From Roseibium album (GTDB lineage: Bacteria > Pseudomonadota > Alphaproteobacteria > Rhizobiales > Stappiaceae), in NCBI RefSeq assembly GCF_001404515.1, contig NZ_CXWE01000006.1, forward strand, positions 372,001-436,000: a stretch of 64,000 nucleotides of DNA, in the 5' to 3' direction. Under the pieces are notes generated by a model that made no database searches, had not been told where the DNA came from, and saw only the letters and a list, made by a program, of their open reading frames with translations. The position numbers and the translations under genes were made by a program. This document shows, piece after piece, positions 8,806-18,030 of this stretch (positions are counted from its first letter, which is position 1; each line of letters starts with the position of its first letter).

Positions 8806-9606
8806 TTACTCGGCAGCTTCCAGGGGTGCGAAGGAACTTTCGGCGATTTCCCTGATATCCCCGAAAACACCCGGTGCTCCCACGACTACGCGAGCCCCGT
8901 GATATAGCGAATTATTGACGTCCTGCTCCATCACCACGCCGCCTGCTTCCTTGATGAGCAACATGCCTGCCAGGCAATCCCAGGCATTCATGTGTGATTC
9001 CGCATAACCGATCAGCCGGCCGGCCGCTGTATAGGCGAGCATCAACCCACCCGAGGCATTACGGAAAAACACCCCGCCTTTTGATACAAGAGCGCCAATG
9101 ACATTCACGGCATCCGTTACCGCCGTCCGGCCATTGAAACCGACACCGACAGATCCGTTGGACAAGCTGTCGCTGGTCGACACCTTGATTTGTTTGCCAT
9201 TCAGGAAGGCGCCCTGCCCCGCTGCTGCGGTGAAAGTCTCCTTGGCCACCGGATCGTGGATCACGCCGACGATAACCTGGCCCTGGTGAACGCAAGCAAT
9301 GATTACGCACCATTGTGGTATACCGGTGACGAAATTCGCAGTCCCGTCGATTGGATCGGTGATCCAGGTGTAGCCGGATGTACCTTCTTCTATGCCGTGC
9401 TCTTCACCCAAAATGCTGTCGTCGGGATATGAATTGGCGAGTTCCTTGCGGATCAGCGTTTCAACATTCCTGTCTGCTTCGGACACCAGGTCCTGGTGTC
9501 CTTTCTGGGTGATAGTCAGCGTGTCGAGTTTACGAAAATACTCCAGACCGAGTTCACCTGCCTGGATTGCAAGACGTTCGGCAAACGCAAGCCGTTCGGA
9601 AATCAT
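8806..9606 (-). CDS. Inositol-1-monophosphatase family phosphatase
   Basis: A 266-residue lithium-sensitive-type Mg-dependent phosphatase. Metal-binding motifs are GEEHG, WITDPIDGTANF and the C-terminal WDCLAGMLLIKEAGG. These are shared by inositol monophosphatases, 3'-nucleotidases (CysQ) and histidinol phosphatases, so the substrate is unresolved. AGGAG is 8 bp before the ATG. It is downstream of der on the same strand with an 84-bp gap, so it may be co-transcribed. Confidence 0.88.
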   Translation of the reverse strand: MISERLAFAERLAIQAGELGLEYFRKLDTLTITQKGHQDLVSEADRNVETLIRKELANSYPDDSILGEEHGIEEGTSGYTWITDPIDGTANFVTGIPQWCVIIACVHQGQVIVGVIHDPVAKETFTAAAGQGAFLNGKQIKVSTSDSLSNGSVGVGFNGRTAVTDAVNVIGALVSKGGVFFRNASGGLMLAYTAAGRLIGYAESHMNAWDCLAGMLLIKEAGGVVMEQDVNNSLYHGARVVVGAPGVFGDIREIAESSFAPLEAAE

Positions 9607-9690
9607 TATTTTGCTCCTTCGAAACCCGATAAGTTGAGGCCGGTTTGCGATCGCTCCGAATACTTCGTCGCCCGCACACCGGATCCGTGA

Positions 9691-11118
9691 CTACTGAATC
9701 TTTCGCTTTTTCCCGGGGGCGTACGGATTTTCCCCTTTGCGATACGTCAGGCGCACGGGAGTGCCCTGGATGTTGAACTTTTCCCGCAAGGAATTCACCA
9801 GATAACGTGTATAGCTCTCCGGCAACTGTTCCGGACGGGAACAGAAAACGATGAAATGAGGTGGCCGCGTTTTCGGTTGCGTCATGTAGCGCAGTCGAAT
9901 CCGCCGACCCGCCACGGCAGGTGGCGGGTGATTTGCCGTGACCCTGTCGAGCCAGCGATTGAGTTTGGAAGTCGAAACGCGGGCGTTCCAGGCTTCATAG
10001 GACTTGAAGACGCTTTCGACCAATCGGTCGATGCCCTGCCCCTGAATCCCGGATAATGTTGTGATCTGAACACCGCGAATCTGATTGAAGTAGCGCTCGT
10101 TGGCGTCACGTATCTTCTTCCAAGCCGCTTCCCGATCTTCAACCAGGTCCCACTTGTTGATGGCGATCACCAGTGCCCGGCCTTCGCGCGCGACAAGATC
10201 GATTATCTGGAGATCCTGTTTTTCGAAAGACATCGTGGCATCGAGCGTGACGACGACAACTTCCGCGAACTTGATCGCTCTCAGCGCGTCGGCCACCGAC
10301 AGTTTTTCGAGCTTTTCCTGAACCCTGGCTTTCCTGCGGATACCTGCCGTGTCGAACAGCTTGACATGCCGGTCGCGCCAGACCCAATCGACTGAAATCG
10401 AGTCGCGGGTGATGCCGGCCTCCGGCCCTGTCAGCATGCGGTCTTCACCCACCATCTCGTTGATCAGCGTGGATTTGCCCGCATTGGGCCTGCCGACGAT
10501 CGCGACACGCAGGGGACGCTCTTTTGTGCCAGCCGGATCTTGCTCCTCGATGAACTCACCGTCTTCATCCACATCGACATTGACGACTGCCTCTTCGCGG
10601 TTCGACTGTTCTTCATCGGACACGCGGTCGACATGCGGTTTCAGTGCATCGTAAAGATCAGCAAGTCCTTCTCCATGCTCGGCGGAAATCGCGATCGGTT
10701 CACCGAGACCGAGCGAGTAGGACTCATAAAGACCACTCTCTCCCGCCCGGCCTTCCGCCTTGTTCGCAAGCAGGATCACGGGCCGTGTGGTCTTGCGGGC
10801 GACTTCGGCGAAATGCGCATCGAGCGGCGTAACGCCCGCGCGGGCATCGATCAAGAAAAGGACCGCATCCGCGGTCTCTATCGCTTCTTCGGTCTGCCGG
10901 CGCATCCGTCCTTCGAGCGAACTCTTGTCCGCCTCCTCCAGACCGGCTGTGTCGATGATCGTAAAACGGAGGTCGCCCAGACGCGCCTCCCCCGGCCGCC
11001 GATCCCTGGTGACACCGGGAGTATCGTCGACCAGCGCCAGGCGCTTGCCGACCAGGCGGTTGAACAAAGTGGACTTGCCGACATTCGGCCGTCCGATGAT
11101 GGCGACAGTTGCGCCCAC
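9691..11118 (-). CDS. der: Ribosome biogenesis GTPase Der (EngA)
   Basis: Essential GTPase for 50S ribosome assembly. Two tandem GTPase domains each carry a full set of G motifs: GRPNVGKST near the N-terminus and GRPNAGKST after an acidic linker of about residues 170-205, with NKAEG and NKWD as the guanine-specificity motifs. A KH-like domain follows and ends in basic GKKRKIQ. The product is 475 residues. It starts with GTG, preceded by AGGAGA. The bamB-der order is conserved in Proteobacteria. Confidence 0.96.
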   Translation of the reverse strand: MGATVAIIGRPNVGKSTLFNRLVGKRLALVDDTPGVTRDRRPGEARLGDLRFTIIDTAGLEEADKSSLEGRMRRQTEEAIETADAVLFLIDARAGVTPLDAHFAEVARKTTRPVILLANKAEGRAGESGLYESYSLGLGEPIAISAEHGEGLADLYDALKPHVDRVSDEEQSNREEAVVNVDVDEDGEFIEEQDPAGTKERPLRVAIVGRPNAGKSTLINEMVGEDRMLTGPEAGITRDSISVDWVWRDRHVKLFDTAGIRRKARVQEKLEKLSVADALRAIKFAEVVVVTLDATMSFEKQDLQIIDLVAREGRALVIAINKWDLVEDREAAWKKIRDANERYFNQIRGVQITTLSGIQGQGIDRLVESVFKSYEAWNARVSTSKLNRWLDRVTANHPPPAVAGRRIRLRYMTQPKTRPPHFIVFCSRPEQLPESYTRYLVNSLREKFNIQGTPVRLTYRKGENPYAPGKKRKIQ

Positions 11119-11270
11119 AGCAGTTTCTCCTGATGGGCAGGCTTCTTGAAGAGCCCGTCCCTGAAATCGAAAGCACCCGGCCCGCGATCAATCGAGCGCG
11201 GACAGGGCCTCTCATACTTATATCGATCGACAATGGACATCCAATCGATTCCGATTGGGTGCCCGCAGAC

Positions 11271-12623
11271 TTAGTTGAACGCGGTAACCCCGTCATTGCC
11301 GGACAGCACGATAATTCGGCCACCGGCGACAATCGGTGTCACGTAGACATCCGCATTGGTTCTCTGGGTCGTCATAATGTTCCCGCTGGCCGCATCGACG
11401 ATGGCGATCTGTCCATCGCTCGAAAATGCCACGAGCGCACCATTGGCCAGGATTGGCCCCGCCCAGTTGCGGCGGCGTTTCTTTTTCTCCGGCCGCGGCA
11501 GAGATGTTGCCCAAAGGGTTTCGCCGCTTTTCAGATCAAGTGCAACCATGCGGTCGTCCAGATCCACCATAAACAGTGCACTACCGGACACAATCGGCGT
11601 GTGTACGCTGCCGAGATCCTGTTCCCAACGCCGCAATCCCGTGCGCGCATCGACCGCCACGGTTCTACCGGCAACACCGGTTGCATACACCATGCTGCCG
11701 GTCACCACGGGACTTGCCGAAACATCGGCAAGACCGGATAGCGCAAGTGTACGGAAACCGCGTGAAACGCTATCGACCCATTGAGCCTCTCCGGACTTGA
11801 TGTCAATTGCCATGATCTCGCCGGAGGAAAAGGGAACGATTACCCGGTTTCCGGAGATCGCCGGATTTGCTGCCGACAACAATCCGGCGGTTTCTTCAAT
11901 TCCGGCATAGGTCCAGGCGATTTCACCATCTGCCTTTGAAACCGCATAAACTTCATTGGACTGGGAGACGACAAAGACGTGACCTGCGCCAGCGACCGGA
12001 GCACCGCGTGCCGGAGTGTCAAGTTCTGCGGTCCAAAGGACCTGTCCGGAACCGGCGTCCAGCGCGACCAGCTGACGGTAGCTTGTTCCTGCATAGACGA
12101 CGCCGTCGGCAACGGTAACACCGCCACCAGGACCGACGTCCCGCTCACCTTCCGGGCGGAGGTTCTGCGTCCAGGCACGACCGCCGGCCGTCGACAGGGC
12201 AACGATCTCACCATTGGGCTTATAGACGTAGATCTTGCTGCCATCGCTTACCGGACGCGACGAAATTCGCAAGGCAGACGATGTCAGTCCGCGCCCCGAT
12301 GTTCCGACATTGGAGCGCCAGGATGTCGTTCCGGATATCGACACGGCCACATTGCCCGGGTCGTTGGTAAGGCCGCCGCCACTTGTCGTCCAGGACTGGC
12401 CGCCCGTCGCGGGGCCTACCTTGGCAGTCTGGCCAAGTGCACGCGCAGCTGGATCGGCACCGTCGAAAACAGGTTGCCGTTCACCGGGCAAGATTTTTTC
12501 CCGAGAAAACGGGTTAATTGAATCACCGAATTCACTCACCGACCCGCAGCCGGTCAATGCCAGGGAGAATGCAAAAATACCCAGCAGTGCAAATCTGCCG
12601 GAAGAACCTGCCGCAAAAATCAC
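11271..12623 (-). CDS. bamB: Outer-membrane assembly lipoprotein BamB
   Basis: Periplasmic beta-propeller lipoprotein of the BAM complex, which inserts beta-barrel proteins into the outer membrane. It has a lipoprotein signal with lipobox LTGC (Cys at residue 26) and then repeated PQQ-type blades (for example GEIVALSTAGGRAWTQ, GQVLWTAELD, GEIAWTYAG, TGLRRWEQDLG). The length is 450 residues. The GTG start overlaps the stop codon of the upstream TPR gene by one base, implying translational coupling, and der follows. Confidence 0.92.
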   Translation of the reverse strand: MIFAAGSSGRFALLGIFAFSLALTGCGSVSEFGDSINPFSREKILPGERQPVFDGADPAARALGQTAKVGPATGGQSWTTSGGGLTNDPGNVAVSISGTTSWRSNVGTSGRGLTSSALRISSRPVSDGSKIYVYKPNGEIVALSTAGGRAWTQNLRPEGERDVGPGGGVTVADGVVYAGTSYRQLVALDAGSGQVLWTAELDTPARGAPVAGAGHVFVVSQSNEVYAVSKADGEIAWTYAGIEETAGLLSAANPAISGNRVIVPFSSGEIMAIDIKSGEAQWVDSVSRGFRTLALSGLADVSASPVVTGSMVYATGVAGRTVAVDARTGLRRWEQDLGSVHTPIVSGSALFMVDLDDRMVALDLKSGETLWATSLPRPEKKKRRRNWAGPILANGALVAFSSDGQIAIVDAASGNIMTTQRTNADVYVTPIVAGGRIIVLSGNDGVTAFN

Positions 12624-13303
12624 TAGTTGCTTCCTTCACCAGCCGCTTCATCACCGCCATTGGCAGCACGGATCACATCGTTCAGAAGAGACACACGGCG
12701 GCTTACATCGACTGGAGACTCGGGGTCATTCTCAACGGCGGAAATCCAGCTTCTCGCAGTTTCCAAATCGCCGTTTTTCCATGCACTTACAGCAAGAAGC
12801 TCACGTGCGGCTGCACGAAATGGCGCCGTGTCGCCCGTCAGTTTTTCAACACGATCGGCAACTGCCGAATAACTCTCCAGATCAACAGCGATATAGCCGG
12901 CGCGCAACGCTGCCACGCTGCGAATGGCTTCCATTTGACCGCTCTCTCTGGAAAGCGCATCGAATGCCGCAAGCGCTTCCTGGGATTTTCCCGATTTTGC
13001 CAGATCCGTCGCTATGCGGAGTTTCGCCAGCGCCGGATACCCGCCAATGGAGCCCTCCAGTTCACCGTATAGCTCTGCTGCCTCCTGGTACTTCTGTTCT
13101 TCAGAAAGCTGAACTGCGTCGTAAAACTTGTCGCCCGCATCCTGAGACTGCGTTTCCTGCCAATAGAGCCAACCGCGATAGCCGCCGGTGCCAACCACGA
13201 TAAGAACCGCGACGCCGATAATCCACAGACCAAACCTGCTCCAAAGTCGACGGTATTTTTCCTGGCGGATATCCTCATCGACTTCACGAAAAATGTCAGA
13301 CAT
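12623..13303 (-). CDS. YfgM-like membrane-anchored TPR protein
   Basis: A 226-residue protein with an N-terminal cytoplasmic segment, one transmembrane helix at about residues 26-45 (LWIIGVAVLIVVGTGGYRGW) and a periplasmic TPR_21-type helical domain. In E. coli the equivalent YfgM sits beside bamB and der and takes part in periplasmic chaperone trafficking at the translocon; the same order holds here. Its stop overlaps the bamB start by one base. The function is inferred from family and context. Confidence 0.82.
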   Translation of the reverse strand: MSDIFREVDEDIRQEKYRRLWSRFGLWIIGVAVLIVVGTGGYRGWLYWQETQSQDAGDKFYDAVQLSEEQKYQEAAELYGELEGSIGGYPALAKLRIATDLAKSGKSQEALAAFDALSRESGQMEAIRSVAALRAGYIAVDLESYSAVADRVEKLTGDTAPFRAAARELLAVSAWKNGDLETARSWISAVENDPESPVDVSRRVSLLNDVIRAANGGDEAAGEGSN

Positions 13304-13501
13304 GCGTGTCTAGTTCCTGCATTGATCTTGCCGGTCCGCATTATTTATCGGACCACCACCCCTTTATGAGTGGCGCACATTATCCATTTGATCCGTCTCG
13401 GGCAATTCCCTGAACGGGCTTTAAGCTTCCCTTCGTGGCGCAAGTGGGGCAATCGCCGTCGAATTGACAAAAACACTTATGTTTTTCCCACGCTTCGTGC
13501 C

Positions 13502-14080
13502 TTACCCGACCGGGACACCAATGAGAAGTACGTGCAGTTTCCAGACAAACAGACCGTAAAGCGCCAGACCAATGAGAATCACCCAAACATCGGAATACCT
13601 GCCAGCGCTTCGCGCGGCTGCGATCTGGCCAACTCCCGGGCCACGCCTTTTTATCGAAATGCGATCAGCGACTGCCCAGAGGAAAAATCCGCCAAACAAA
13701 AGAACCGAGGCCAGATCGCCATTCGCAAGAAGGTGTGACAGCGCCCACAGTTTGATCGCGACCAGCATCGGATGCTTCAGCGCCCTGGAAATCTTGCAGG
13801 GAATGTATGCGGCTGCCAGAAAAATGAAGACTGGCACCATCAGCAGCATCGTGACATGACGCAGCCAGATTGGCGGATCGTAGATGAGTGGCGAGCCTTC
13901 AAATCGCGCCACTCCATAGCCGTATATCGTCAGCCCCAGGCCAATAACCGATACGAGCGTGAAGAGACCTTTGTAACCGTTTTCGCCAAGTCTGGCGACA
14001 AGATTGCTGCGGGTCGCCGGCAACATCGGCAAGATATGAAATCCCAAAAAAAGTACCAATCCGGCAATCAGCAGTGCCAT
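13502..14080 (-). CDS. NnrU family membrane protein
   Basis: A 192-residue integral membrane protein with about six hydrophobic segments. Characteristic NnrU features include FLGFHILPMLPATRSNLVARLGENGYKG at the N-terminus (given here as FLGFHILPML then R-rich loop), HPMLVAIKLWALSHLLANGD and a late FFLWAVADRISI helix. NnrU was first tied to nitrite/nitric oxide metabolism in denitrifiers, but many family members sit in genomes or loci without it, as here. ATG 14080 is chosen over TTG 14095 because AGGGAGAG precedes it. Confidence 0.82.
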   Translation of the reverse strand: MALLIAGLVLFLGFHILPMLPATRSNLVARLGENGYKGLFTLVSVIGLGLTIYGYGVARFEGSPLIYDPPIWLRHVTMLLMVPVFIFLAAAYIPCKISRALKHPMLVAIKLWALSHLLANGDLASVLLFGGFFLWAVADRISIKRRGPGVGQIAAARSAGRYSDVWVILIGLALYGLFVWKLHVLLIGVPVG

Positions 14081-14261
14081 CCCGCTCTCCCTCAATCTGC
14101 GCGCGCCCGGACGGATAGTCAGGTCCCCAACCGCAAGCGGACCATAAGAGGCGGGCGGACGGGCCGCAACAGATTGCAGTATTCTGTCCCGCCAAAAGAC
14201 TCAGCTTCCGGTAAATGGCCTATTCTGCGGCAACCTTCAGGGAAATTTTGACGGAAGACCT

Positions 14262-14672
14262 TCAGTTTGGCTGGGAAATGCAGTCCCTGCAGGTTCCCCT
14301 CAACTCAATCGTCGTGCGCGCAAGCGTAAATCCCTCCGCCTGTGTCCACTCCTTGAGCAGTTTGATCACCTCGTCAGGTGTGAATTCGCTTACATCGCCG
14401 CAGTTTTCGCATATCGCGAACGCCGCAGTCCCATGCTCCGCACACCCCTTGTGACTACAGGCTACAAAGGCATTCAGGCTCTCGAGACGGTGAACCATGC
14501 CGTATTCGACCAGCTTGTCGAGCGCGCGATAAACCTGGAGTGGTGCCCTGAAGCCGTTCTCTCGCAGAAGATCCAGGATTGCATAAGCCGTCAAAGGTCC
14601 ACCTGCGTCTGACAGGGACCCGAAAACCAATGCCTGGTTCTTGGTCAGTTCTGGCTGCGCATGAGCGATCAC
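14262..14672 (-). CDS. zur: Zinc uptake regulator Zur (Fur family)
   Basis: A 136-residue Fur-family repressor. It has an N-terminal winged helix (ILDLLRENGFRAPLQVYRALDKLVEYGMVHRLE) and a dimerisation domain rich in metal ligands: CSHKGCAEHG, CENCGD and a C-terminal CRDC, giving the structural zinc site and regulatory site of Zur. Assignment to Zur rather than Fur follows from its place directly after znuB. It starts with GTG, with AGGAGA 8 bp upstream. Confidence 0.88.
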   Translation of the reverse strand: MIAHAQPELTKNQALVFGSLSDAGGPLTAYAILDLLRENGFRAPLQVYRALDKLVEYGMVHRLESLNAFVACSHKGCAEHGTAAFAICENCGDVSEFTPDEVIKLLKEWTQAEGFTLARTTIELRGTCRDCISQPN

Positions 14673-14708
14673 GGATGGTCTCCTGAATTCCTTGCCCCAG
14701 GTCAGGTC

Positions 14709-15527
14709 CTACTCCTGGGAACCTGTCCTCATCCTTGTCACAAGTCGCCCCCAGGGGACAAGACTGATTACGAACAATACCAAAGCAGCCACAACAATCG
14801 ACGGACCCGACGGGGTGTCGTAGTTCAGGGACGTGTAAAGCCCGCCAACCACCGAGGCTGCGCCTGCAAAGGCAGCAAGGATCGCCATCTGTTCCGGAGA
14901 TGACGACACTCTGCGCGCGGCGGCGGCAGGAATGATCAAAAGGGCGGTGATCAACAAGGCGCCGACAATCTTGAGAGAAATTGCGATCACGATCGCCGTC
15001 AATATCATGAAAACGAGTTCCATTCTTTCCGGCTGCAGCCCCTCGCCGCCAGCCAGATCAGGATTGACCGTTGCCGCGAACAGGCGCCTCCAGATCAGAA
15101 CAAGGACGGTGAGCACCAATGCGCCACCAGCGTAGATCATCGCAATGTCCAGCCGGGTCACCGCCAGGATGTCTCCAAAGAGCAGACCCAGCAAATCAAC
15201 ACGGACCCAGGTCATGAAGGCCAGGCAGACAAGACCGAGTGCGAGAGCGGAATGGGACAAGAGCCCCAACAGGGCGTCGGATGACAGGGTTTCGCTCCTG
15301 CGCAACGACACCAACAGAACTGCAAGGATGATCGACGTGCCACCGACGGCAAGCGTCGTGTTGACGTCAAAGAGCAACGACAGGGCAACTCCCAGCAATG
15401 CAGCATGGGAGAGCGTATCGCCAAAATAGGCCATGCGCCGCCAGATCACGAAACAGCCAAGCGGACCGGCCACGATCGCGACACCTATCCCGGCAACAAG
15501 TGCTCTTGTAAAAAAATCATCAAGCAT
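14709..15527 (-). CDS. znuB: Zinc ABC transporter permease ZnuB
   Basis: Inner-membrane permease of the high-affinity zinc importer, ABC-3 family. The 272 residues have about eight hydrophobic segments, starting LDDFFTRALVAGIGVAIVAG and including the conserved RRMAYFGDTLSHAALLGVAL region. Its start overlaps the end of znuC by 8 bp, and zur follows 36 bp after its stop, forming znuC-znuB-zur. Confidence 0.91.
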   Translation of the reverse strand: MLDDFFTRALVAGIGVAIVAGPLGCFVIWRRMAYFGDTLSHAALLGVALSLLFDVNTTLAVGGTSIILAVLLVSLRRSETLSSDALLGLLSHSALALGLVCLAFMTWVRVDLLGLLFGDILAVTRLDIAMIYAGGALVLTVLVLIWRRLFAATVNPDLAGGEGLQPERMELVFMILTAIVIAISLKIVGALLITALLIIPAAAARRVSSSPEQMAILAAFAGAASVVGGLYTSLNYDTPSGPSIVVAALVLFVISLVPWGRLVTRMRTGSQE

Positions 15528-16356
15528 TGCCGACCCCGGTGCTTACACCCGGATTGTCATGGTCATGACCCTGGTGTTCTCCCGGACAATCAGTACACAA
15601 GCTGCCATCGGCATGCTTCACCGTACCGTCCGGAAGGTGAACATGGTCATGATGATGCTCATAGACCGCAAGGCCCACGCCTGCCCGCGCCCCGAATAGC
15701 GCCTGGTAGTTGTCGTCCTTGCTCACATCGGACGGCGTACCACGACAGCAGACGTGTCCGTTCAGACAAATCACCTGATCAGCTGCCGCCATAACCACAT
15801 GCAGATCGTGCGAAATCATCAAGATACCGCAGCCAAGCGTGTTACGAATCTCGGAAATCAAATTGTAGATCGCAATTTCACCAGCATAGTCAACGCCTTG
15901 TACCGGCTCATCCAGCACGAGAAGATCCGGCCTTCTGGCAATCGCCCTCGCCAACATGACACGCTGCAGCTCACCACCGGAAAGTGTTCGCATTTCAAGC
16001 CCGATCAGCCTGGATGCACCGGTCTGTTCCAGGGCAATCGAACACTCTTCGTCGGAAAGCGCATTCGTCAGCCGCATGAATCGTCGCACGCTCAGTGGCA
16101 GCGTCCAGTCAATTGCGAGTTTCTGAGGGACATAGCCAACACTCAAACCGGTCTTCCGTCTGCTCGATCCTTCCGTTGGCTTCAAGATGCCGAGCGTCAT
16201 TTTGGCCGTCGTCGATTTGCCGGATCCATTTGGGCCTATCAGTGTCACGATTTCGCCGGGAGAAACCGAAAGATCGACACCTCGCACCAGCCAGCTGGTG
16301 CCTCTGCGGACACCTGCCCTGTCGAGCTCAACCAACCGGTTGTTTTCTAGAACCAT
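15520..16356 (-). CDS. znuC: Zinc ABC transporter ATP-binding protein ZnuC with His-rich tail
   Basis: ATPase of the zinc importer. Walker A is GPNGSGKST, the signature is LSGGELQRVMLARA, and Walker B is LLVLDEPVQGVD. After residue 225 there is a tail with many potential zinc ligands: EHHHDHVH, CTDC and HQGHDHD. Similar His-rich tails are common on ZnuC of Hyphomicrobiales and may sense or buffer zinc. No znuA lies next to it: the divergent neighbour is a sugar-nucleotide gene, so the binding protein must be encoded elsewhere. Confidence 0.92.
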   Translation of the reverse strand: MVLENNRLVELDRAGVRRGTSWLVRGVDLSVSPGEIVTLIGPNGSGKSTTAKMTLGILKPTEGSSRRKTGLSVGYVPQKLAIDWTLPLSVRRFMRLTNALSDEECSIALEQTGASRLIGLEMRTLSGGELQRVMLARAIARRPDLLVLDEPVQGVDYAGEIAIYNLISEIRNTLGCGILMISHDLHVVMAAADQVICLNGHVCCRGTPSDVSKDDNYQALFGARAGVGLAVYEHHHDHVHLPDGTVKHADGSLCTDCPGEHQGHDHDNPGVSTGVGNA

Positions 16357-16412
16357 TTTCAGCAGACCTGTTCCACCATCGATAGGCGCTTCGTTTAGAA
16401 GTCGGAAGTGGC

Positions 16413-16425
16413 GTTATATTATTAC
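16413..16425. promoter_or_regulatory. Zur-like operator upstream of znuC
   Basis: GTTATATTATTAC is a 13-bp imperfect inverted repeat (one mismatch from GTTATA-N-TATAAC) resembling Zur operators of alphaproteobacteria. It lies 57 bp upstream of the znuC start in an AT-rich intergenic stretch, so zinc-bound Zur would repress its own operon. Confidence 0.6.
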
Positions 16426-16535
16426 ATACTTTCCCGTCAAGTCCGAACACGTCCCGAACAAGATCCGTTAATCAATTCAGATGCATTCCGGTATATAAAG
16501 CAATCGAGAATTCGTATCTTGTCAGGACTTCGCTC

Positions 16536-17930
16536 ATGATCTTCCCCTGTATCCTGTCCGGTGGCGTCGGTACGCGGCTCTGGCCCCTGTCGCGAAAGGA
16601 CCGGCCCAAGCAGTTCCTGCCCTTGTTTGACGGGGAAAGTCTGTTTCAAATGACCTGCAAGCGGGTCAACCATACAGGGTTCGCAGCACCGATCGTGATC
16701 GGCAGCAACACACACCGTTTTCAGATGGGTGAACAGCTTTCCGATCTGAACATCGAGGCGAACACGATATTGCTGGAACCGGTCGGCAGAAACACGGCGC
16801 CTCCAGCTCTCATGGCGGCAATAATCGCGGCTGAAACCGATCCGGAAGCGTTGATACTCCTGCTGCCGTCAGATCATCTGATCCGCAAAGAAGATGTCTT
16901 TCTCGAAACGGTGCACGCTGCTGAAGACGCCGCGCGAAACGGCAAGATCGTGACCTTCGGAATTACCCCATCCGAACCCAATACCGGCTACGGATACATC
17001 AATGTGGCTTCAGGCGGGGAAGCGGTACGTCCGGTGGAACAGTTTGTCGAAAAACCGGATTATGAGCGGGCCAAGGCCTTCCTGAAGGAAGGAAGCTACG
17101 TCTGGAACGCTGGCATTTTTCTTTATTCCGCACGCACCATGATCGACGCCTTCAAGCAATTTCAACCCGAACTCTACCGCGACATCGCTGCTGTCATGGA
17201 GACGCGGCACAGCGATCTGGATTTTACCCGGCTTGATCAGGCCAGTTTCGAAAAGCTCGACAACATCTCCATCGACTACGCCATCATGGAGAAATCGGAC
17301 AATGTGGTTTGCGCCCCCGTTTCGCCGGAATGGGATGACCTCGGGTCCTGGTCGGCGATCTGGTCGGTTCTCGACAAGGACGAGTGCGGAAATACAGGCC
17401 TGGGTGACACCCGCTTCCTGCAGAGCAGAAACTGCCTTGCCTATTCCCAGCAAAGTCTCGTTTCCGTTATCGGTCTGAAAGACGTGATGGTCATTGCCAC
17501 CAGCGACAGCGTTCTGGTTGCTCACAAGGAAAATGCCCAGGACGTCAAGACGGTTGTCGACCAGTTGAAGGCAGAAGGCCGGCACGAAGCCGACCGCCAT
17601 CCGCGAGCCTACAAACCGTGGGGCTATACCGAACGCATCAACGCCGGTGGCAGGTTTGCGGTTCAATCGATGATGATCAAGCCCGGGAAACGCCTCAGCC
17701 TTCAAAGCCACCTGCATCGGACCGAACATTGGATCGTGGTCTCCGGCACGGTCGAGATCACGATTGACGGGCAAACGCGTCTTCTGACTGAAAACCAGTC
17801 CGCGTTTGTACCGCTCGGAGCCCGTCATACGCTGCACAATCCAGGCAAGATACCGGTCAGGATGATCGAGGTTCAGTCCGGAACTTATCTTGCAGAAGAT
17901 GACATCCAGCGGCACACCGGCGACGTATGA
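16536..17930 (+). CDS. Mannose-1-phosphate guanylyltransferase / mannose-6-phosphate isomerase
   Basis: Bifunctional enzyme of GDP-mannose synthesis (ManC/CpsB/AlgA type), 464 residues. The N-terminal nucleotidyltransferase domain has the GTP-binding signature SGGVGTRLWPLSRKDRPKQF and the sugar-binding FVEKPD. The C-terminal type II phosphomannose isomerase cupin has PRAYKPWGYTER, KPGKRLSLQSHLHRTEHW and VVSGT. GDP-mannose feeds LPS, exopolysaccharide or glycan synthesis. No glycosyltransferase genes adjoin it, so its pathway here is not specified. Confidence 0.92.
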   Translation: MIFPCILSGGVGTRLWPLSRKDRPKQFLPLFDGESLFQMTCKRVNHTGFAAPIVIGSNTHRFQMGEQLSDLNIEANTILLEPVGRNTAPPALMAAIIAAETDPEALILLLPSDHLIRKEDVFLETVHAAEDAARNGKIVTFGITPSEPNTGYGYINVASGGEAVRPVEQFVEKPDYERAKAFLKEGSYVWNAGIFLYSARTMIDAFKQFQPELYRDIAAVMETRHSDLDFTRLDQASFEKLDNISIDYAIMEKSDNVVCAPVSPEWDDLGSWSAIWSVLDKDECGNTGLGDTRFLQSRNCLAYSQQSLVSVIGLKDVMVIATSDSVLVAHKENAQDVKTVVDQLKAEGRHEADRHPRAYKPWGYTERINAGGRFAVQSMMIKPGKRLSLQSHLHRTEHWIVVSGTVEITIDGQTRLLTENQSAFVPLGARHTLHNPGKIPVRMIEVQSGTYLAEDDIQRHTGDV

Positions 17931-18030
17931 TCCGGCACTTTCCACGCCGGAGCATGCTTGCATTCCAGGTTGAAACTCTACAAGACTTGCACAGGTTCCA
18001 ACCTCCTAGCAGGCACCCGGGAAACAACTC

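Noticed and set aside
13304..13501. Region between the TPR gene and the NnrU gene examined for a tRNA or small RNA
   Set aside because: No cloverleaf or strong hairpin found; short frames lack start signals.
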